Positions 23,615-33,465 of a stretch of DNA of 64,000 nt are shown one piece after another. A program made the position numbers and the translations under genes. The notes under the pieces were generated by a model that saw only the letters and a list, made by a program, of their open reading frames with translations, did not search any database and was not told the DNA's origin. The stretch lies in NCBI RefSeq assembly GCF_039994875.1, contig NZ_CP121196.1, forward strand, positions 3,038,001 through 3,102,000, given 5' to 3'. Within the stretch, counting starts at the first letter, position 1; the number at the start of each line of letters is the position of its first letter. This DNA comes from Telmatobacter sp. DSM 110680 (GTDB lineage: Bacteria; Acidobacteriota; Terriglobia; Terriglobales; Acidobacteriaceae).

Positions 23615-23646
23615 AGAAAGCCCGTCCTGATGGACGGGCTTTCTTG
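23615..23646. terminator. Strong terminator between convergent transcription units
   Basis: Perfect stem AAGAAAGCCCGTCC / GGACGGGCTTTCTT with a TGAT loop. It lies between the Fe-S carrier gene and the last gene of the secretion operon, and A/T flanks permit both directions. Confidence 0.9.
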
Positions 23647-23663
23647 TGTCTGTAGGCAGCTTC

Positions 23664-24551
23664 TTACTGCTGAGGCGTTGTGGGGGTAGTTGGTGTGGGG
23701 GCAGGCGTGGTCGGAGTGGTACCACCCACCGGAGTGGTAGTGCTGCTGGCGGGCTGGCCGATGGCGCCGGTGTTGCCTCCGGCCATCGTCTGCTGATCCA
23801 TTTGGGGGCTGTAGAGGAACTCCCACTCGTTGTAGTGGTTCTTCTTCTTGTATACGAGGATGGATTGCTTGGGGCTTTGCGGGGAGAAGCCGATGATGCC
23901 TCCGCCGCCGAAGGTCTGGCCAGTGCCAGTTGGATTATTGGTTGAACCGAATGCAGAGGTAGTTGTGGTTCCGGTTGGACCTGCAGTGGGGCCGGCAGCG
24001 CTGGTTGGGGCGACGGGATTGCCGTTGGCGTCGGTGCCACCCGTGGGGGCGCCTGATGCTCCTGTGTCGGTGGACCCGGTGGGTGTCGAGTTGAAGAGCC
24101 CGTTGGTACCCGGCGAGCCCGCAGCACCGTTGAGGCCAGTGTTGCCTCCAGATGGGCCTATGCCTGCCCCATTCGCGGCTGCGAGGGGCTGCCCGAAGAA
24201 TCCCATGGCCTGGGGAGTCTTGTTCTGGCCGAAGAGAATTGGCTTCCACTCATCCTTACCGGTGGTGGGATCGATGTATTTCTTGCGCAGGAAGCGGATG
24301 TTGTTGGTCTTGACCAGCGCGTCGACGTTGGGTGGGTAGGTGTTGAACTTTTTGTAGTAGAGCTGTACGGCGCGAATGTACTGTTTGCCGCGCTGCATGG
24401 TTTCGATTTCGCGATCGCGCTGGATCGCCGCCTTAACGCGGGGGACCGCAATTGATAAGGAGAGTATAAGGATGGCCATCATGAAGATAACGGCTACAAG
24501 GATGTAGCCCTCTTCGGAAGGGCGGGGACGATTTGGAGGATGCGTGTTCAT
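23664..24551 (-). CDS. Type II secretion-like pseudopilin with long low-complexity tail
   Basis: A 295-aa pseudopilin. The prepilin cleavage site is EEG|YILVAV (Gly15/Tyr16) followed by a hydrophobic helix ILVAVIFMMAILILSLSIAV. Mature position 5 is Ala, not the usual Glu. The globular part has YYKKFNTYPPNVDALV and LRKKYIDPTTGKDEW, like GspG. The tail (about 125-295) is Gly/Thr/Pro/Ser-rich, interrupted by KQSILVYKKKNHYNEWEFLY. Start ATG 24551. It is the last gene of the operon, separated from the PilP-like gene by 167 bp holding an intergenic repeat element. Confidence 0.8.
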   Translation of the reverse strand: MNTHPPNRPRPSEEGYILVAVIFMMAILILSLSIAVPRVKAAIQRDREIETMQRGKQYIRAVQLYYKKFNTYPPNVDALVKTNNIRFLRKKYIDPTTGKDEWKPILFGQNKTPQAMGFFGQPLAAANGAGIGPSGGNTGLNGAAGSPGTNGLFNSTPTGSTDTGASGAPTGGTDANGNPVAPTSAAGPTAGPTGTTTTSAFGSTNNPTGTGQTFGGGGIIGFSPQSPKQSILVYKKKNHYNEWEFLYSPQMDQQTMAGGNTGAIGQPASSTTTPVGGTTPTTPAPTPTTPTTPQQ

Positions 24552-24618
24552 TGCGAGATAAGTTTGTGTTCCCTCGGTTTTTCGATGCGTCTGATTGAAC
24601 GCGGTGATGCAGAAAGAA

Positions 24619-24681
24619 GCAGATCCTTCGCTCCGCTTACCCCACTTGGTGGGGCCCCAAGCTGCTCCGCTCAGAATGACA
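24619..24681 (+). repeat. Intergenic nested-hairpin element, copy 2
   Basis: Left end GCAGATCCTTCGCTCC, inner hairpin CCCCAC-TTG-GTGGGG (24640-24654), right end GCTCAGAATGACAAA. It sits inside the secretion operon between the PilP-like gene and the pseudopilin gene. Confidence 0.75.
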
Positions 24682-24718
24682 AATCCAAAATGCAATCATT
24701 TCAAAACTTCGAACGTAC

Positions 24719-25339
24719 CTAGTTCGCTGACAGCGGCAGAGTCTGGGTGTTGTTGTAGCCGAGGTCCGTAATTTGCACGGAGGCGGGCATGATCGTGACC
24801 ACCTTGTAGCGGTGATCTACAACGTCTCCGGTACGGGCCATGAAGATGTCTTCGCCGTGCACGAGAAAGGCTCGCATGGACTTGTCAGAGCTTTGCGAAT
24901 AGCCGAAGTATTTCAGGTCGATTGCGGGCGGACGCGGAATTTGCGGAACGGAGACAGTTGCGGTATTCACTCCGGGCCTTGCAGGTGCTATCGGCTTGGG
25001 GATTGCAACCGGTGCGGACTCGGCGGAGAAGATGTTGCGGCCTGTGCCGGCGTAAACGACATCTTCGCTCTGCTGCAGTTTGTCGAAGTGTAGCGCTGGA
25101 TCAATGTTGTTGCTGGCAACATGTTGCGCCTGGGGGCCTGCAGAGTTGGCTTGCCGGGTGGTTCCTGAAGAACGACGTGTCGTTGTAGTTGCGGTATTGG
25201 GCCGGGCGGGCGCGGTCGCAGCAGGTGAAGAGCTGAAATAGTTGGAGAGTTCGTAACCGCCTGCGCAGAGGATTACTACGCCGAGCGCAATCGCGATGTA
25301 AACCTGGCGCTTGTTTTCAGTACCGAGAGGGATAGCCAT
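24719..25339 (-). CDS. PilP/GspC-like inner-membrane protein
   Basis: A 206-aa protein with a membrane segment at about 13-32 ([20 protein letters not shown]), a disordered Thr/Ala/Arg linker and a small beta domain (about 130-205: [20 protein letters not shown]). Its place after pilMNO and its topology suggest PilP or GspC, which connects the inner-membrane platform to the secretin. Sequence resemblance is weak, so the call leans on context. One base separates it from pilO. Confidence 0.6.
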   Translation of the reverse strand: MAIPLGTENKRQVYIAIALGVVILCAGGYELSNYFSSSPAATAPARPNTATTTTRRSSGTTRQANSAGPQAQHVASNNIDPALHFDKLQQSEDVVYAGTGRNIFSAESAPVAIPKPIAPARPGVNTATVSVPQIPRPPAIDLKYFGYSQSSDKSMRAFLVHGEDIFMARTGDVVDHRYKVVTIMPASVQITDLGYNNTQTLPLSAN

Positions 25340-25340
25340 G

Positions 25341-25973
25341 TTACTCGCCCTCCTGTGCCGCCGGGGGTGTCGCGGAGGGAGTGTCGGACGGTGTAGGAGG
25401 CAGCCAGCCGGGTACGTCTGCAGGGCGCAGCCAGGTGGAGACGCGCAGACGCAAACTTACCAGTCCGCCTTGCTGGCCGGTGAACGCCATGGAACGAATC
25501 AGGAAGAACGTCTTGTCGCGTTCGAGGCCGTTTACGAAGTGCATAATCTGCTGGTATTGACCGCTGATAGAGGAGTCGAGGGATATTTCGGTAAGGTCGC
25601 CAGTCGTCGATCCCTGGGTGTACTGCATGCGGGAGAGCTGTACGCCAGACTTGACTGCGAGATCGCCAGTTTGCACGGCGATCGACGAGTAGTTGGCGGG
25701 AATGCGCTTCGCGTAGAAGTCCTGGATGTGCTCGCGGGAGTCTTTGACGCGCTGTTCCAGTCCGCGCAACGGGGCTGTCTGCACCTCGAGCGTTTTGAGT
25801 TCAATCTGCTTGTTGACGAGGGCATCGTTCGAACTGGAATCGGTTGCAGACCAATCCAGGCCAAGACGGATGGCGAGGACAGCCACGATGAGGATCAAGA
25901 TGGCAAGGCCGAAGTAGTGCCAGGTCAGAGGAGAGGCCAGCCGCTCGCGGGTTGTCACGGGGTTGGGGCTCAT
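25341..25973 (-). CDS. PilO/GspM-like assembly protein
   Basis: A 210-aa bitopic protein: a membrane helix at about 19-38 ([20 protein letters not shown]), a coiled coil (about 50-85) and a ferredoxin-like periplasmic domain. This is the PilO/GspM layout; these proteins pair with PilN/GspL to form the inner-membrane platform. Its start overlaps the pilN stop by 4 bp, showing translational coupling. Confidence 0.7.
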   Translation of the reverse strand: MSPNPVTTRERLASPLTWHYFGLAILILIVAVLAIRLGLDWSATDSSSNDALVNKQIELKTLEVQTAPLRGLEQRVKDSREHIQDFYAKRIPANYSSIAVQTGDLAVKSGVQLSRMQYTQGSTTGDLTEISLDSSISGQYQQIMHFVNGLERDKTFFLIRSMAFTGQQGGLVSLRLRVSTWLRPADVPGWLPPTPSDTPSATPPAAQEGE

Positions 25974-26731
25974 TGCGGTACTCCTCTGGATGGCTGAGCG
26001 GGAACGTGCGCCCGCGGCGTTCCGGTGTAGGGTGAACGGGCATGGTTGGCGCCCATCGCAGGTTCGGAATCATCATCGCCCTTAGTGCGAGCTTTGGCGG
26101 AGGCAAAGGCCTTCTCGCGGGCGAGTTTGCGCTCCTCTGAAGTACCGGGTGTGTAGTCCGCGAGCATGTCGAAGTTGACGCGGTTCGAGGTGCTTACGGG
26201 TTCGGCGCGCTGGTTCGGTCCTTCTTCGGACGCAGTAGTTTCGTTGACAATGCGGGGCAGAAGAAAGTGGCGGGAGTGTTCAAGATTCTGCACCAGTTCG
26301 ACGTCGCGGTTACGAGGGCCGACAACTCGAAGGTGGACTGTGATTTGGCCGTTTTTCACACTCGGTTCCAAAGTTGTGACCTGAACGCCGGCGGGTAGAA
26401 CGGTCTCCAGATCCTCCATGGCGAGGGTCCACGAGAAGGCTTTCTCATCGAAAAGCTGATTGAGATTCTCGGCCTGCTGGAGGGTGCGTGCGTTGTCAGG
26501 CTGCTGCATCATGGCCTGATACTGCTGGCGTTCGTGAGTGAGGTCAGCGATCTTCCCGTCGAGCGAATGAGCGCGAGCGCGGGCGGCTTCAGCCTTGTCG
26601 TGCACGAGATGCAATCCCACTCCTAAGATCACGGCGAGCAGGGCGAGGGCCCCCATTGCAATGCGCAGGTTCTTGAGCGCCGGTGCGACATCGGCGAACG
26701 GCCGTGAAGCCAGATTGATTGCTACGCGCAC
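25970..26731 (-). CDS. PilN-like assembly protein
   Basis: A 253-aa protein. The N-terminus INLASRPFADVAPALKNLRI matches the PilN signature that binds PilM. It is followed by a membrane helix (about 25-45), a coiled coil and a periplasmic domain with VLPAGVQVTTLEPSVK. A charged C-terminal extension ends RSPYTGTPRAHVP. It works with PilM and PilO in the alignment complex. One base from pilM, 4-bp overlap with pilO. Confidence 0.75.
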   Translation of the reverse strand: MRVAINLASRPFADVAPALKNLRIAMGALALLAVILGVGLHLVHDKAEAARARAHSLDGKIADLTHERQQYQAMMQQPDNARTLQQAENLNQLFDEKAFSWTLAMEDLETVLPAGVQVTTLEPSVKNGQITVHLRVVGPRNRDVELVQNLEHSRHFLLPRIVNETTASEEGPNQRAEPVSTSNRVNFDMLADYTPGTSEERKLAREKAFASAKARTKGDDDSEPAMGANHARSPYTGTPRAHVPAQPSRGVPQ

Positions 26732-26732
26732 G

Positions 26733-27649
26733 CTAAACCGCTCCTGCCAGGGCGCCGGCCAGGCCGGCAGTACTCATGTTGGACATGTTCGTTGTTAGGC
26801 CGCTGGAAGGGCGCGGAGCCAAATCAACGATCTTTAGCTCTGAAGGGCCAAACCAGTGCTCGAACTCCGACGCTGTTCCGTTTCCGGCGAAGTATAACTC
26901 TTTGGGCAAAACTGAGACCTTGTCTTCATAATATGCCGCTGCCACGGCGACGCTGCGTTGGACCTCGAGAAGGCGCTGCTGGGGGTCGTCGGGTAGGTCG
27001 AGGGTACGGTAGAGGAGCAGATCGTCGCCGCGGGTGATCGAGGTGGTGATGGCAACCTTACTGAGACAGGCGGCGAGCAGAGGCTCCGAAGACTCGAGGG
27101 TGGCCAGCGTGGCAAGTGCGGAGGGCATGACCGCTCCGGGTTCGTAGCCTGCGCCGCGAACGACGGTTTCGTATTCCTCGAGGATGTTGCTGGGCAGGAT
27201 GGCGACCAGGACTCGCGCTTCAGTCTTGCTCTGCGTGAGGATCTGATAGCTCAGGCCGGCATGCTCCACTTCGAAGGGAACCATTTTGCGAAGCCGGAAA
27301 CGCAGGACGGGAATGGCTTCGCTGGCGCGTGCGGGAAGGGAATCGAAGTCGAGCACGAATACGCGGACGGCAGTGTCTGGAATGACGACGGTGACGAAGC
27401 GGCCACGCGCCGAGACACTGGCAAGCGCCGTGCGAATGGCAAGAGAGACAGCCTCGGGCGAACTCATGTTCAATTCGCTGATGCCGGGTACCAGAACGCC
27501 GGGACGTAAAGGTTCGAAGGCGTAGACGGGCTGCTCGTTCTTGCCGGGAAGCGCGGCTGCCAGCACGCCTTCGGGGGTGAGCTCGATGGCTGCGGGTGGA
27601 CGGCCACCGTACTGTGCGGCTGCACTCGATCTGCTGAGAATGGAACTCA

Positions 27650-27650
<1 letters not shown>
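26733..27650 (-). CDS. PilM-like cytoplasmic ATPase-fold protein
   Basis: A 305-aa protein in the PilM position, with an actin-like fold suggested by the spacing of LTPEGVLAAALPG, RFVTVVIPDTAVRVFVLDFD and the LRKMVPFEVEHAGLSYQIL segment, similar to acidobacterial PilM. PilM binds the PilN N-terminus on the cytoplasmic face. Its start overlaps the gspE stop by one base. Confidence 0.7.
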
Positions 27651-29293
<1,643 letters not shown>

Positions 29294-29301
29294 ATATAGG
29301 A

Positions 29302-30507
29302 TTAACCCTGTCCTCCACCAGCTACCGATCCCAGAGAGAAGATTGGCAGGTAAAGCGAAATTAAAATAAAGACGACGACGACGCCCATAACGATGAGAAT
29401 TGCGGGCTCAATTAATGAGAGTGCCGCGGTCAACGCGGTGGCGACATCTTCTTCAAAAAACTCTGCGACAGAGTTGAGCATCTGCGGAAGTGCGCCTGTT
29501 TGCTCGCCGACGGAGATCATTTCTGTGGCGAGGCTGGGGAAGACACCCGTGTTGCTGAGCGAATCGGCGAGGTTCTTGCCTTCGCGGACAGAGACGATGC
29601 CGGTGGTTACAGCTTTTGAAACTCGGCGCGAAGAGATTGAACGGGCTGCGGTTTCAAGCGATGGAACCAGCGGCAGGCCGCCCGTAAGCAGGGTGGACAG
29701 CGTACGCGAGAAGAGGGCGACCTGATACTTCAACCAGATCTTCCCGAAGATGGGCATCTTCACACGCACGGCATCCACGGTGTCGCGACCCCTTTCAGTA
29801 AGGGAGAATCGCCACAGCACTACGGCAACAATGAGGACGCTCAGCGCGATCCAGAGGATGTTGTGCTGGGTCCACTTGCCAAAACTTAGAAGCCCGAGTG
29901 TCATTGCGGGCAGCTTTGATCCCATCTGGTCGTAGAGTTCGGCGAACTGCGGAATGACTACAGTGAACATGAAGACGAGCAGGGCGCTGACGATGGTGAG
30001 CAGAAGGCCCGGGTAGATGAGCGATGCGGTGAGTTTCTTGCGGAAGGTCAGCGAGACACGTTGGAAGCCGATGTAGCGTTCGAGCACTTCCTGCAGGTTT
30101 CCCGAGCGTTCGCCGGCCAGCAGGGTCGTGGTGTACATGATGGGCACACCGGTTTGCGCTTCGAATGCGGACGAGAGCGATTCACCTGTTTTTACGCGAT
30201 TGGCGACGTCATCCAGCTGGCTTTGGAAGTAGGCGCTTTTCTGGATCTTGGTGAGCATCTGCAGCGAGCCGAGGATAGGCAGGCCGGCGCGGATGAGGGT
30301 CAGAAACTGCTGATTAAAAATGAGGAATGGCTCGAGTTTGACCTTGCGGCGAGAGACACCGCCAAGGCCCGACCGCGCTTTCACAGAGAAGACGTGGTAA
30401 CCGGCGTGGGAGAATCGCGCACGCAACTCGTCGGCGGTGGAGGCGGTCTGAACCTGCTCCATTACGCGACCACGTTCATCGGCTAACTTGATTACGAACT
30501 CTGCCAT
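29302..30507 (-). CDS. GspF/PilC family platform protein
   Basis: A 401-aa inner-membrane platform protein with the two repeated T2SSF domains (about 65-190 and 270-390) and three membrane helices (about 168-190, 220-240, 375-395). LIRAGLPILGSLQMLTK and LLTGGLPLVPSLETAA mark the repeats. It recruits the ATPase and guides pilin assembly. First large gene of the operon. There is no Shine-Dalgarno before its ATG; a possible 32-codon leader frame overlaps its start. Confidence 0.92.
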   Translation of the reverse strand: MAEFVIKLADERGRVMEQVQTASTADELRARFSHAGYHVFSVKARSGLGGVSRRKVKLEPFLIFNQQFLTLIRAGLPILGSLQMLTKIQKSAYFQSQLDDVANRVKTGESLSSAFEAQTGVPIMYTTTLLAGERSGNLQEVLERYIGFQRVSLTFRKKLTASLIYPGLLLTIVSALLVFMFTVVIPQFAELYDQMGSKLPAMTLGLLSFGKWTQHNILWIALSVLIVAVVLWRFSLTERGRDTVDAVRVKMPIFGKIWLKYQVALFSRTLSTLLTGGLPLVPSLETAARSISSRRVSKAVTTGIVSVREGKNLADSLSNTGVFPSLATEMISVGEQTGALPQMLNSVAEFFEEDVATALTAALSLIEPAILIVMGVVVVFILISLYLPIFSLGSVAGGGQG

Positions 30508-30590
30508 AGGGTCAGTTGCCGGCCATCGCCCCCCGGGGGATGCCGGCCTTCCGGTTCGCTTTCCTGTTCAAGGTTAACAGTTTCGCTCAT
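30492..30590 (-). CDS. Possible 32-aa leader peptide of the secretion operon
   Basis: ATG at 30590 opens a 32-codon frame (MSETVNLEQESEPEGRH..., ending LTLWQSS) whose stop lies 14 bases inside gspF. A strong GC-rich hairpin (about 30517-30546) falls within it, just upstream of the gspF start, which lacks a ribosome site. Coupled translation would explain the missing site. No Shine-Dalgarno is seen for the leader itself, so this is tentative. Confidence 0.25.
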   Translation of the reverse strand: MSETVNLEQESEPEGRHPPGGDGRQLTLWQSS

Positions 30591-30708
30591 ATCATAGACG
30601 CAGATACGCGAAGAAGCGCTTGCCGAATGTCAGGGAGCGAATTCTGATGGCTGTCGCCGGGGGTACTTAAGTTCGGATTTGGGCTAACCGGCATCTTTTC
30701 CTGGGGGT

Positions 30709-32166
30709 ATGCTGGACAAGAAGTCAGGCCAATCCCCCATGGACCATACGACCAGGTGGTTAAAATCGGGCGGCGAGGGGTTTCCCCCATCGTCGGACAG
30801 TGAACCTGGTAATTGGCTGGGTTTGAGTCCGCAGGCCGCTGCGCTGGCAGTGATTATCCTGCTGGGGCTGGCGGCTACGGCAACCTATTTTGTCGGTTTG
30901 CCCGCCTTTCTGAATCAGGCCGCCGCGCCGGCTCCTTATCCCCATGAATTAGCCAAGGTTACTTTTGCTATTGGCGGAGATGTGATTCCGCATGAGCCGG
31001 TTCGTGCGGCGGCGGCGGCTGCAGGGGGCGGCGCGGAGGGGTGGGGGGCGCTGCTGGGGGATGTGAACGACGTATTCGAGGGCGTCGATTTTGGATTTGT
31101 GAACATGGAGACGCCGGTAGCTCCAGACCACTCGAAGGGTTCGAAGCCTTTCATGTTTGACGCACCAGTGGCACTGCCCCAGGCGTTGAAGGCGAATGGG
31201 ATCAAGATTGTCTCGTTTGCGAATAATCACGTGATGGACCAGGGATGGGCAGGGTTCGCGGAGACGCGGGATCACCTGCGCGAGGTCGGACTACAGTTTG
31301 TGGGTTCGGGAGATACGGCCGCGCAGACGTGGCAGCCGCTGATTGTTGAGGCTAACGGGATCAAGGTGGGCTGGCTGGGGATGACGCGGTGGCTGAATGG
31401 TAATCGCAATCCTGATAAGGACGACCAGCCGCATGTGAATTTCTTCCCCTATCCAGGAGAATCCGGCGGTGCTCAAGGGGCAGATGAGGCGAAGGTGCTG
31501 GATGCTGTGAAGGCGGCGAAGGCGCAGTGCGATCTGCTAGTGATCTCGGTTCATTGGGGAACCGAGTACGCGACGGCACCGCGGCCCGAAGACGTGGATA
31601 TGGCGCACAAGATGCTGAATGCCGGGGCGTCGGTAATTGTGGGGCACCATCCGCATGTGTTGCAGCCGATTGAGACGTATGCAACGACGGATGGGCGAAT
31701 GACGGTGATCTTTTATTCGCTGGGAAATTTTCTTTCAAACCAGTCGCGCAATTATGTGGATGGGCTGATGCCGGACAAGGATGGCGATCCGCGCGACTCG
31801 ATGATTGGATTGTTCTCTGTGGTTCGGAATGACTTTGGGCCCGGCGGAATGCGCGTGGAAGTGGAACACGTGGGCATGATGCCGGTATGGGGTGAGAACA
31901 ATCGCAATGCGCTGGCGGCAGGAAAGGCTAAGACGCCGAATATCCATCCGGCGCTGATCGATCGCGAGATTCCGAAGGCGCAGGCAAAGCTGGATGAGCT
32001 GAACAAGGCTGCACAGGATGGTGCGGAGTTGAACGCGGCGCAGAAGCAGGAGTTCGTCGAAGCTACGAATCGACTAAAGGTGCTGACGGATCGCCGGGCA
32101 CAGATATTGGCACGAACGGGCGATGAGTATGTGATTGAACCGCCGAAGGTGGCGGCGAAGCCGTAG
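30709..32166 (+). CDS. CapA family (PGA_cap) metallophosphatase-like protein
   Basis: A 485-aa protein with an N-terminal membrane anchor (about 42-62, AALAVIILLGLAATATYFVG) and a PGA_cap domain (about 82-380). Metal-site motifs include FAIGGDVIPHE, FANNHVMDQGW, SVHWGTEY and VGHHPHVLQPIE. The C-terminal 80 residues are helical. CapA proteins act in poly-gamma-glutamate or other capsule export or anchoring. No capB/C is nearby, so the real substrate is open. Start ATG 30709 follows a GGGGGT run; ATG 30739 is an alternative. Confidence 0.85.
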   Translation: MLDKKSGQSPMDHTTRWLKSGGEGFPPSSDSEPGNWLGLSPQAAALAVIILLGLAATATYFVGLPAFLNQAAAPAPYPHELAKVTFAIGGDVIPHEPVRAAAAAAGGGAEGWGALLGDVNDVFEGVDFGFVNMETPVAPDHSKGSKPFMFDAPVALPQALKANGIKIVSFANNHVMDQGWAGFAETRDHLREVGLQFVGSGDTAAQTWQPLIVEANGIKVGWLGMTRWLNGNRNPDKDDQPHVNFFPYPGESGGAQGADEAKVLDAVKAAKAQCDLLVISVHWGTEYATAPRPEDVDMAHKMLNAGASVIVGHHPHVLQPIETYATTDGRMTVIFYSLGNFLSNQSRNYVDGLMPDKDGDPRDSMIGLFSVVRNDFGPGGMRVEVEHVGMMPVWGENNRNALAAGKAKTPNIHPALIDREIPKAQAKLDELNKAAQDGAELNAAQKQEFVEATNRLKVLTDRRAQILARTGDEYVIEPPKVAAKP

Positions 32167-32172
32167 CCCGCA

Positions 32173-32598
32173 TTATCTAGGTTGCTCAAGTGTTTTCAAC
32201 CAGTCCGGCGCGTCGGCAGGGATTCCGTGAAAGCAGTCGTAGCTGGCGACTTCTTTGCCTGTCTTTACGTCGGCAAGAGTGCACTGCAAACTGAAATGAA
32301 GTGGGCCTGATTCGTACGCGACCTGTTTGCCATCGGACCAGAAGATCCAGTTCCATATAAAAGGACTGCCTTCTATTTTTCGAACGACGCGCCCGTTGCG
32401 CGCAAGGACAAGGGTGAAGGGGAATTCTTCGTTTGGCCGGTCGGGGAGCGGGCCGTTTAAAGTCCAGCCCTCCAACCCCTTGGGGCCGCGCACATGTTTG
32501 GATTCCGTTGGCTTGTCACGTTCAAGAGCACGCAGTTGGGTCGCACACATCAGAGTCGCGATGACGACAAGCAGTCGACAACGGTGTCTGATATTCAT
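32173..32598 (-). CDS. Exported hypothetical protein
   Basis: A 141-aa protein with a probable signal peptide (LLVVIATLMCATQLRA). The mature domain has paired Trp residues (SPFIWNWIFWSDGKQVAYES) and ends with DAPDWLKTL. Beta-rich. Not recognised. It lies 19 bp downstream of riboflavin synthase on the same strand. Confidence 0.6.
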   Translation of the reverse strand: MNIRHRCRLLVVIATLMCATQLRALERDKPTESKHVRGPKGLEGWTLNGPLPDRPNEEFPFTLVLARNGRVVRKIEGSPFIWNWIFWSDGKQVAYESGPLHFSLQCTLADVKTGKEVASYDCFHGIPADAPDWLKTLEQPR

Positions 32599-32617
32599 CG
32601 CTCCTCGCTTTGACTCT

Positions 32618-33292
32618 TTAATACCCGTTGGCGACCAACCATGATTCAGTCAGGTTGAGTTCCGGTTTTTTCGTTGATTGCATCTGTTGGTAAGCAAGCT
32701 TTACCAGGACGTCTGCCTCGACGTTGACGGGAGCGCCTACGGCAAGCGCGTGGAGGTTGGTGCGCCAGTAGGTGAGCGGCAGGATGGCTATGGATATCGT
32801 GTCGTCTTCGATTCCAGCGATGGTGAGGCTGATGCCTTCGATGGCTACGGAGCCTTTGTGGACCATCCATTGGCGGACATTCTCAGGGATGCGGACTTTG
32901 AGTGTCCAGTCAGTGGTTTCGCGATTGAAGTGGGGGCTGGATTCTGGGATGACGGGCTCGAGAGCTGTCATGATGCCGGTGCCGTCTACGTGACCCTGAA
33001 CAACGTGGCCGCCAAGGGGACTGCCGGCGGCGGTGGGCAACTCGAGATTTACTTTTGCGCCGGGGTTGAGTACGCCGAGTGATGTGCGATCAAGAGTTTC
33101 CTGCGCGAGGTCAGCATGGAAGTAAGTTGGGTCCACATCGAGTGCTGTCAGACAGACTCCGGAGATGGCGAGGGAGTCGCCTTCGCGTAGGCGGTTGGCG
33201 ATGCCGGGTGCTTCGACGGTGATCCGGCGAACGCCGCCGCGATCGGTAACGCTCACGAGGGTGCCGGTCTGCTCGATGATTCCGGTGAACAT
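32618..33292 (-). CDS. ribE: Riboflavin synthase, alpha chain
   Basis: A 224-aa protein with two lumazine-binding domains. The N-terminus MFTGIIEQTG is diagnostic, and each half has the SLAISGVCLT or SVAIEGISLT core. It dismutates two 6,7-dimethyl-8-ribityllumazine molecules to riboflavin. No FMN riboswitch is seen upstream. ribD lies 2.1 kb away on the same strand with the ggt gene between, so the pathway genes are dispersed. Confidence 0.93.
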   Translation of the reverse strand: MFTGIIEQTGTLVSVTDRGGVRRITVEAPGIANRLREGDSLAISGVCLTALDVDPTYFHADLAQETLDRTSLGVLNPGAKVNLELPTAAGSPLGGHVVQGHVDGTGIMTALEPVIPESSPHFNRETTDWTLKVRIPENVRQWMVHKGSVAIEGISLTIAGIEDDTISIAILPLTYWRTNLHALAVGAPVNVEADVLVKLAYQQMQSTKKPELNLTESWLVANGY

Positions 33293-33465
33293 GGTTTGAT
33301 TTTAAGGGAACAGGAACAGGGTGTAGTGGACAGTGGGCTACGATACTTGCTGGCCGGAGATGGGAAATTGAAATCAGTTTTAAGGCAACAACCTGGCTTT
33401 GATAGTTTTGACTCTCAATCGCATATTCTTCGATTCCATCTTTGCGCCATGGCACGAGGTTCCGC

